DNA of 16,542 nucleotides from Sphingopyxis sp. (GTDB lineage Bacteria > Pseudomonadota > Alphaproteobacteria > Sphingomonadales > Sphingomonadaceae): NCBI GenBank assembly GCA_013911715.1, contig JACEST010000030.1:1-16542 (forward strand). The letters run 5' to 3'. Positions 11,875 through 16,542 of this stretch are shown piece after piece (within the stretch, counting starts at the first letter, position 1; every line of letters starts with the position of its first letter). The notes under the pieces are model-generated. The model did no database searches and was not told the origin of the DNA. It saw nothing but the letters and a program-made list of their open reading frames with translations. A program made the translations under genes and the position numbers.

Positions 11875-13647
11875 TCACGCCATCCGCACATAGCGCCCCG
11901 GCGCATCTTCGATCGCCGGATTGCCCTTGCCGCCAGGAATGCGTGCGCCTTTTGCGGGCAACTGCGCATTGCTCTGCGCCGTCAGCCACGCCAGCCAGTG
12001 CGGCCACCAGCTGCCCTTGGTCTCGTTGGCCCCGGCGACGAATAGGTCAAAGCTCGCGGCTTCGCTGTCGCCGGTCCAATATTGATATTTCTGCGCGGCG
12101 GGCGGGTTGACCACGCCCGCGATATGGCCCGAACCCGCGAGAACGAAGGTCTTGGGCCCCGCCAAATGGTGCATCATGCGCCACACGCTCGCCGCCGGGG
12201 CGATATGATCCTCGCGCCCGGCCTGGACATAGGCCGGGGTTTCAATCTTGCGCAGATCGATCGGCACGCCCTGCGCGCTCAGCGATCCCGGCACAACCAG
12301 CCGGTTGTCGCGATAGAGCTCGGTCAGATATTGGCGGTGCCACTTCGCCGGCAAATTGGTCGTGTCGCCGTTCCAGTAAAGCAGGTCGAACGCCGGATAA
12401 TCCTGCCCCAGCAGATAATTGCTGACGACATAATTCCAGATCAGGTCGCGCCCACGCAGCAGGTTGAAGGTCGCAGCCATATAGCGCCCGTCGAGATAGC
12501 CTGGCGCCGACAATTGCTCGAGCATCGCCAATTGCCCTTCATCGACAAACAGCTTCAAATCGCCCGCCAGTTCGAAATCCACCTGCGCGGTAAAGAAGGT
12601 GGCCGATGCGACCTTATCGGCCTCGCCCTTCGCCGCCAGCACCGCCAGCGTCGCCGCCAGCGTGGTCCCTGCGACGCAATAACCGATGGCGTGCACCGCT
12701 GGCACATCCAGCCGCGTGCGAATTGTGTCGACTGCGTCAATTTGCGCCGCGACATAATCGTCCCACACGATATGTTTCAGGCTGGCATCGGCCGATTTCC
12801 ACGACACCATGAACAGCGAAATGCCGTTATCGACGCACCACTTCACAAAGCTTTTGGCCGGGTTGAGGTCGAGGATATAGAAACGGTTGATCCACGGCGG
12901 AAACACTACCAGCGGCGTGGCCAGCACGTTGGGTGTCGTCGGCGCATAATGGATCAGCTGATACAGCGGCGTTTCATGCACCACCTTGCCCGGCGTCGCG
13001 GCGATATTTTCGCCCATGGTAAAGGCCGACCGATCAACATGCGTCATCTGCCCGCGCGCCATGTCGCCGAGCAGATGCTCAAGCCCCTTGAGCAGGCTTT
13101 CGCCCTTCGTCGCCACCGCGCGCTCGATCACCTGCGGATTGGTGAAGGCCAGGTTGGTCGGCGCCATCGCATCGACCAGTTGTTGCGTTGCAAAGCGCAG
13201 CTTCGCCTTGGCCTGCGCGTCGATGCCATCCATCGCATCGGTTGCGGACAGCATCTGTTCGGCCACCGCGGCATAGCTTTGCCGCAGCACGGCGAATACG
13301 GGGTTGTCGGTCCATTCGGGCGCGGCAAAGCGTTTGTCGGGATTGGGCGTTGTGGGCGCAAAGGCGGCCATATCGCCGCCCAAGAACTTCTGCCAATTTT
13401 CCATCCCCTGCGCCCAGCTGTTCGCGGCGATCTGGGTCATTGCCGCGACGCCGGGTAGAGTTTGCCAGCGTGCGGGATCGAACAACATGGCAAGGTCAGG
13501 CGCGGCGGGCGCGTTAGCCATGCGCGCGGCATGTTCGGCCAGCATCGTCTGCGCGCGCAGCATCACGGTGGTCCATGCTTGCACATCCTCCACGCTGGGC
13601 AGTCCGTCCATGCCCGGGAATATGCCTTCGTCCTGCTCGTCTGCCAT
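11875..13647 (-). CDS. phaC: Class I poly(3-hydroxyalkanoate) synthase
   Basis: A 590-residue PHA synthase that polymerises 3-hydroxyacyl-CoA into granule polyester. The N-terminal domain (about 1-200) is followed by the alpha/beta-hydrolase catalytic domain. VVFPPWINRFYILDL (about 245-260) is a conserved synthase segment. The lipase-like box GYCVAG carries the nucleophile Cys324, AGREDHIAP carries Asp480, and SGHIAGVVNPP carries His508, completing the triad in the expected order. Asp480 and His508 have the same numbers as in the Cupriavidus enzyme. Length and lack of a PhaE/PhaR partner fit class I (short-chain monomers). Start ATG 13647 follows GGGAACGACAT. The gene is divergent from alaC (104-bp gap) and is followed by the phasin gene. 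phaA, phaB and phaR are not in the window. Confidence 0.97.
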   Translation of the reverse strand: MADEQDEGIFPGMDGLPSVEDVQAWTTVMLRAQTMLAEHAARMANAPAAPDLAMLFDPARWQTLPGVAAMTQIAANSWAQGMENWQKFLGGDMAAFAPTTPNPDKRFAAPEWTDNPVFAVLRQSYAAVAEQMLSATDAMDGIDAQAKAKLRFATQQLVDAMAPTNLAFTNPQVIERAVATKGESLLKGLEHLLGDMARGQMTHVDRSAFTMGENIAATPGKVVHETPLYQLIHYAPTTPNVLATPLVVFPPWINRFYILDLNPAKSFVKWCVDNGISLFMVSWKSADASLKHIVWDDYVAAQIDAVDTIRTRLDVPAVHAIGYCVAGTTLAATLAVLAAKGEADKVASATFFTAQVDFELAGDLKLFVDEGQLAMLEQLSAPGYLDGRYMAATFNLLRGRDLIWNYVVSNYLLGQDYPAFDLLYWNGDTTNLPAKWHRQYLTELYRDNRLVVPGSLSAQGVPIDLRKIETPAYVQAGREDHIAPAASVWRMMHHLAGPKTFVLAGSGHIAGVVNPPAAQKYQYWTGDSEAASFDLFVAGANETKGSWWPHWLAWLTAQSNAQLPAKGARIPGGKGNPAIEDAPGRYVRMA

Positions 13648-13751
13648 ATGTCGTTCCCGCTGGCATGGTGCCGATGCCCTGCCTATAGCGCATCGAATGG
13701 CATCGCGCGATATTTGCGCGGTCTGTTCGGAAAGGAAAGTTGGACCCGACC

Positions 13752-14963
13752 ATGTCCGAAGATGAATTTTACCGCATCAAGCGCCTGCCGCCCTATGTCA
13801 TCGCCGAAGTCAATGCGATGCGCGCGGCCGCCCGGGCCAGCGGTGAAGACATTATCGATCTTGGTATGGGCAACCCCGATCTGCCGCCGCCCGCCCATGT
13901 CATCGAAAAATTGTGCGAGGTGGCGGCCAAACCCGACGCGCATGGCTATTCGCAGTCGAAGGGCATTCCGGGCCTCCGCCGCGCGCAGGCCAATTATTAC
14001 GCCCGCCGCTTTGGAGTCGAACTCGACCCCGAAAGCGAGGTCGTCGTCACCATGGGGTCAAAGGAAGGGCTCGCCAGCCTGGCGACCGCGATCACCGGCC
14101 CCGGCGACGTCGTGCTCGCGCCCAATCCGGCTTACCCGATTCACACCTTCGGCTTCATCATTGCGGGGGCAACAATCCGCAGCGTGCCGACGACTCCGGA
14201 TGAAAATTACTGGCGCGCGCTCGACCGCGCGATGGCCTTTACCGTCCCGCGCCCCAGCATCCTTGTGGTCGGCTATCCGTCGAACCCGACGGCGGAGACG
14301 GTTGAGCTGGCCTTTTACGAACGGCTTGTCGCGTGGGCCAAGGCGAACAAGGTGTGGGTCATTTCAGACCTTGCCTATTCCGAGCTTTATTTCGATGGCC
14401 AGCCGACGCCGTCGATCCTGCAGGTCGCGGGCGCGAAGGATGTTGCCATCGAATTCACCTCCATGTCCAAAACCTATTCGATGGCGGGCTGGCGGATGGG
14501 CTTTGCCGTCGGGAACAAACGGCTGATTGCCGCGCTCACGCGTGTCAAATCCTATCTCGACTATGGCGCTTTCACCCCGATTCAGGCTGCGGCCTGCGCT
14601 GCGCTCAACGGCCCGCAGGATATTGTCGCCGCCAACCGCGAGCTGTATCAAAAACGCCGCGATGTCCTCGTCGAAAGTTTCGGCCGCTCGGGCTGGGACA
14701 TCCCCAAACCGGCGGCGTCGATGTTCTGCTGGGCACCATTGCCGCCCGCGCTGATGCACATGGGTAGCCTGGAGTTTGCCAAGCAACTCCTCACCGAAGC
14801 CCATGTCGCGGTCGCCCCCGGCGTTGGCTATGGCGAAGATGGCGAAGGTTTTGTCCGCATCGCAATGGTCGAAAATGAACAACGCATCCGCCAGGCCGCG
14901 CGCAACATCCGCAAATTCCTGGCCGCGCGCGGGGTGAACACGCCGTCGGTGTCGAACGGGTGA
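13752..14963 (+). CDS. alaC: Alanine/glutamate-pyruvate aminotransferase (AlaC type)
   Basis: A 403-residue fold-type I PLP aminotransferase very like E. coli AlaC (YfdZ), which makes alanine from pyruvate and glutamate. Similar proteins are often labelled LL-diaminopimelate aminotransferase. Matching segments: RIKRLPPYV near the start, GEDIIDLGMGNPD, HGYSQSKGIPGLRRA, VTMGSKEGLA, NPAYPIHTFG, GYPSNPTAETVEL, SMSKTYSMAGWRMGF with PLP Lys240, and KSYLDYGAFTPIQ. Start ATG 13752 is chosen; an in-frame TTG at 13740 is nearer to the purine-rich AAAGGAAAG (13731-13739), so the start could be 4 codons earlier. It is divergent from phaC. Shared pyruvate/acetyl-CoA metabolism is only a loose link to PHA. 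Confidence 0.93.
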   Translation: MSEDEFYRIKRLPPYVIAEVNAMRAAARASGEDIIDLGMGNPDLPPPAHVIEKLCEVAAKPDAHGYSQSKGIPGLRRAQANYYARRFGVELDPESEVVVTMGSKEGLASLATAITGPGDVVLAPNPAYPIHTFGFIIAGATIRSVPTTPDENYWRALDRAMAFTVPRPSILVVGYPSNPTAETVELAFYERLVAWAKANKVWVISDLAYSELYFDGQPTPSILQVAGAKDVAIEFTSMSKTYSMAGWRMGFAVGNKRLIAALTRVKSYLDYGAFTPIQAAACAALNGPQDIVAANRELYQKRRDVLVESFGRSGWDIPKPAASMFCWAPLPPALMHMGSLEFAKQLLTEAHVAVAPGVGYGEDGEGFVRIAMVENEQRIRQAARNIRKFLAARGVNTPSVSNG

Positions 14964-14995
14964 GGGGCGCGAGAATTTCCCAGAAGCAACTATCC

Positions 14996-15075
14996 CTGTG
15001 TTCCGGCGCAGGCCGGAGCTTTGGCAGCAACAACAATGCCATTTTGCCAGAACTCCGGCCTGCGCCGGAGCACAG
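14996..15075. repeat. Inverted repeat between alaC and the DUF2721 gene
   Basis: Arms 14996-15018 and 15053-15075 are complementary at 22 of 23 positions, with a 34-base loop. Each arm holds the inner palindrome TCCGGCGCAGGCCGGA or its mirror. It lies between the alaC stop and the next start and could act as a terminator or a 3' stabiliser for alaC mRNA. Confidence 0.88.
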
Positions 15076-15099
15076 CATTTGTTGTTGGACAATTCAGTC

Positions 15100-15588
15100 A
15101 TGACCCCCGTCATCGAGGGCGAAGTCATCGCCCAGACCATCCAACTGTCGGTCGCGCCCGTGTTCCTCCTCGTCGCCACCGGCGCGCTGCTCAATGTGCT
15201 GACCGGTCGGCTCGCGCGCGTGGTTGACCGCAGCCGCGATCTCATCACCCGCTGGGCCGCGACCGAGGGCAAGGAGCATGAACGGTTGGTGTTCGAACTG
15301 CGCGCCGCCGACCGGCGAATGGACATCATCAACAACAGCATTCTTTCCGCCGTGGGCTGCGGCATCACCGTATGTCTGCTCGTTGCGCTGCTGTTCATTC
15401 AGGAATTGCTGGGCTTCGACCTCGGCCTCGCGGTGTCGGCGGTGTTCGCGCTGGCCATGCTGCTGCTGCTCGCCTCGCTCATCCTGTTCCTGATCGAAGT
15501 CCGCCTCGCCATCCGCACCATCCATGTGCCGATCGAATTGCTCGAACTGGAAGAGATGGGCTGGCGGCGGCGCAAAGACCGGCGTTGA
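15100..15588 (+). CDS. DUF2721 family membrane protein
   Basis: A 162-residue inner-membrane protein. The N-terminal part IAQTIQLSVAPVFLLVATGA and LNVLTGRLARVVDRSRDL is characteristic of DUF2721, a family of unknown function. Three membrane helices are likely at about residues 13-34, 80-103 and 108-133. A charged cytoplasmic segment (36-78, many Arg/Glu) lies between the first two, and the C-terminal tail is strongly charged (E-L-E-E-M-G-W-R-R-R-K-D-R-R). Start ATG 15100 avoids translating the upstream repeat; the frame is open further up. No good ribosome binding site is seen before it. The exported methyltransferase-fold gene follows 83 bases later. Confidence 0.88.
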   Translation: MTPVIEGEVIAQTIQLSVAPVFLLVATGALLNVLTGRLARVVDRSRDLITRWAATEGKEHERLVFELRAADRRMDIINNSILSAVGCGITVCLLVALLFIQELLGFDLGLAVSAVFALAMLLLLASLILFLIEVRLAIRTIHVPIELLELEEMGWRRRKDRR

Positions 15589-15671
15589 TCGACCTGAAAG
15601 GGCCGCTGGTCGCTCTGCATTCGCCCGCGCCGCAACGCCTGCGCAAGATAGCGCCACAGGAGGGACCGACC

Positions 15672-16466
15672 ATGACCATTGCCCGACAATTGCTTGCCGC
15701 CAGCCTGCTGGCCCTGGCCGCCGCGCCGCCAGCCTTTGCCAAACCCGCCGATTTTGCTGCCGTCGTCGCGGATGCAAAGCGCAGCGCCGACAATCGCAAG
15801 CAGGATGAAGGCCGCCAGCCTGCCGCCATGCTTGACTTTGCGCAGGTCAAAAAGGGCCAGACCATTGCCGATTTCATGGCGGGCGGCGGATATTACACCG
15901 AACTGCTGGCGCGCGCCGTTGGGCCGCAGGGCAGCGTCCTGCCGATGAACCCGCCGGGTTTCCACGACCCCAAGAAATGGGGCCCGTTGCTCGCGGCATA
16001 TCCCAATGTCGGACCGCTGGTGCGACCGGTGCACGAAATGACGCTCGCGCCGCGCAGCGTCGACACGATCTTCACCCATCTCGTCTTTCATGATCTTTAT
16101 TGGGAAAGCGAACAGTTTAAATTCAAGCGGCTCGATGTGGATGCCGTGCTGAAACAATGGTTTGCCGCGCTGCGTCCAGGCGGAACGGTGGTCATCATTG
16201 ATCATGTGGGACCGGCGGGCGATACCCGCGCCACGGTCGAAAAACTGCACCGCATCAACCCAGCCGATGCGCGCGCCGCGATGGAGCGCGCCGGATTTGT
16301 CCTCGACGGCGAAAGCGATGCGCTGCGCATGCCCGGCGAGGATCTAACGGTCAGTGTCTTTGACCCGAAAGTCCGGGGCAGGACCGACCGTTTCGTGATG
16401 CGCTTTCGCAAGCCGGCTTTGGGCGCCGCCGCGTTTAGACCATGCCGCAGCGCTGAGCCGGTTTAA
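15672..16466 (+). CDS. Exported class I methyltransferase-fold protein
   Basis: A 264-residue protein with a strong ribosome binding site (AGGAGGGA, 15658-15665) before ATG 15672. Residues 1-23 form a Sec signal peptide cleaved after A-F-A. The mature protein has a class I SAM methyltransferase layout: motif I TIADFMAGGGYYTELLAR at 64-81, P-R-S-V-D-T-I-F-T-H-L-V-F-H-D as the motif II region, and LRPGGTVVIIDHVG at 168-180 as the motif III/post-III region. V-S-V-F-D-P-K-V-R-G-R-T-D-R-F-V ends the fold. Similar signal-bearing proteins are common in sphingomonads and xanthomonads. SAM is not expected in the periplasm, so catalysis there is unclear. The last about 16 residues (from LGAAAFRPC) look like a read-on beyond the family's usual end. 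Confidence 0.85.
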   Translation: MTIARQLLAASLLALAAAPPAFAKPADFAAVVADAKRSADNRKQDEGRQPAAMLDFAQVKKGQTIADFMAGGGYYTELLARAVGPQGSVLPMNPPGFHDPKKWGPLLAAYPNVGPLVRPVHEMTLAPRSVDTIFTHLVFHDLYWESEQFKFKRLDVDAVLKQWFAALRPGGTVVIIDHVGPAGDTRATVEKLHRINPADARAAMERAGFVLDGESDALRMPGEDLTVSVFDPKVRGRTDRFVMRFRKPALGAAAFRPCRSAEPV

Positions 16467-16542
16467 TTTCTGGATCAAGAGGAGATGGGGCGGCGGCGCA
16501 GCAGCAAGGATCGGCGGTCAATTCCCTCCCCCTTGTGGGGAG
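16467..16542. other. Right edge: DUF2721 tail-like fragment and start of a repeat
   Basis: No gene is supported. Bases 16479-16516 resemble the 3' end of the DUF2721 gene (see findings). Bases 16525-16542 (CCCTCCCCCTTGTGGGGA and so on) look like the left arm of another CCCTCCCC-type repeat, cut off by the window edge. Confidence 0.4.

Noticed and set aside
12082..13458. Long open frame (458 codons) on the plus strand opposite phaC
   Set aside because: It is an antisense shadow of phaC produced by GC-rich codon structure: rich in Arg and His, no recognisable domain.
13648..13751. PhaR-type box in the phaC/alaC divergent gap
   Set aside because: I looked for the CTGCAG-GCACAA box seen at the phasin promoter; only loose TGC-containing pieces are present, not a convincing copy.
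14364..15398. Open frame of 344 codons on the minus strand across alaC and the DUF2721 gene
   Set aside because: It spans the 14996-15075 repeat and two well-supported genes on the other strand.
1..16542. Defence island, prophage or toxin-antitoxin system
   Set aside because: All larger genes have housekeeping or metabolic explanations. No integrase, nuclease, helicase or toxin-like small gene pair was seen.

Overview
The window looks like chromosomal DNA of a GC-rich alphaproteobacterium, most likely a member of the Sphingomonadales (Sphingopyxis/Sphingomonas-like). This rests on the gene families and their residue style (AlaC-type aminotransferase, class I PhaC with an Ala/Lys-rich phasin, ClpS, a MerC-domain protein, an exported methyltransferase-fold protein) and on many palindromic repeats between genes of the kinds familiar from sphingomonads. 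No database search was possible, so the taxonomic call is an inference. There are no tRNA or rRNA genes, transposases, integrases or CRISPR arrays.

Layout. Left edge (1-533): the 5' part of a MerC-domain membrane protein on the minus strand, a palindrome just upstream of it, and a long inverted repeat. 534-2198 (-): an acyl-CoA synthetase. Divergent from it: 2343-2879 (+), a secreted protein of unknown function, then 2953-4755 (+), a PabB-PabC fusion for p-aminobenzoate (folate) synthesis. 4975-6183 (+): an aspartate-type aminotransferase with a mosaic repeat on each side. 6423-7180 (+): a 30-residue predicted membrane peptide whose stop overlaps the start of an exported MsrA. Convergent to these: 7266-8549 (-) murA and 8585-9181 (-) a 2-hydroxychromene-2-carboxylate isomerase-like protein. 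After a complex nested repeat come clpS (10142-10468) and an atypical SDR protein (9397-10134), both minus and 7 bases apart. 10822-13647 (-) is a polyhydroxyalkanoate (PHA) block: phaC followed by a phasin with its own promoter. Divergent from phaC: alaC (13752-14963), a DUF2721 membrane protein (15100-15588) and an exported methyltransferase-fold protein (15672-16466).

How the genes relate. PhaC and the phasin make and coat PHA granules. Most other genes are housekeeping (folate, peptidoglycan, amino acids, protein turnover by the N-degron pathway, repair of oxidised methionine) and are not an obvious single system.

The most interesting signals are small. The phasin has a histone-H1-like N-terminal half and a well-formed internal ribosome binding site exactly at the junction to its phasin domain, which predicts two protein forms. 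Its promoter carries two near-identical 17-bp boxes around the -35/-10 elements, a plausible PhaR operator. A 30-aa membrane peptide is translationally coupled to msrA. Palindromic repeats of several families occupy most intergenic gaps and appear to have entered the pabB reading frame. I did not find a convincing new multi-gene system.
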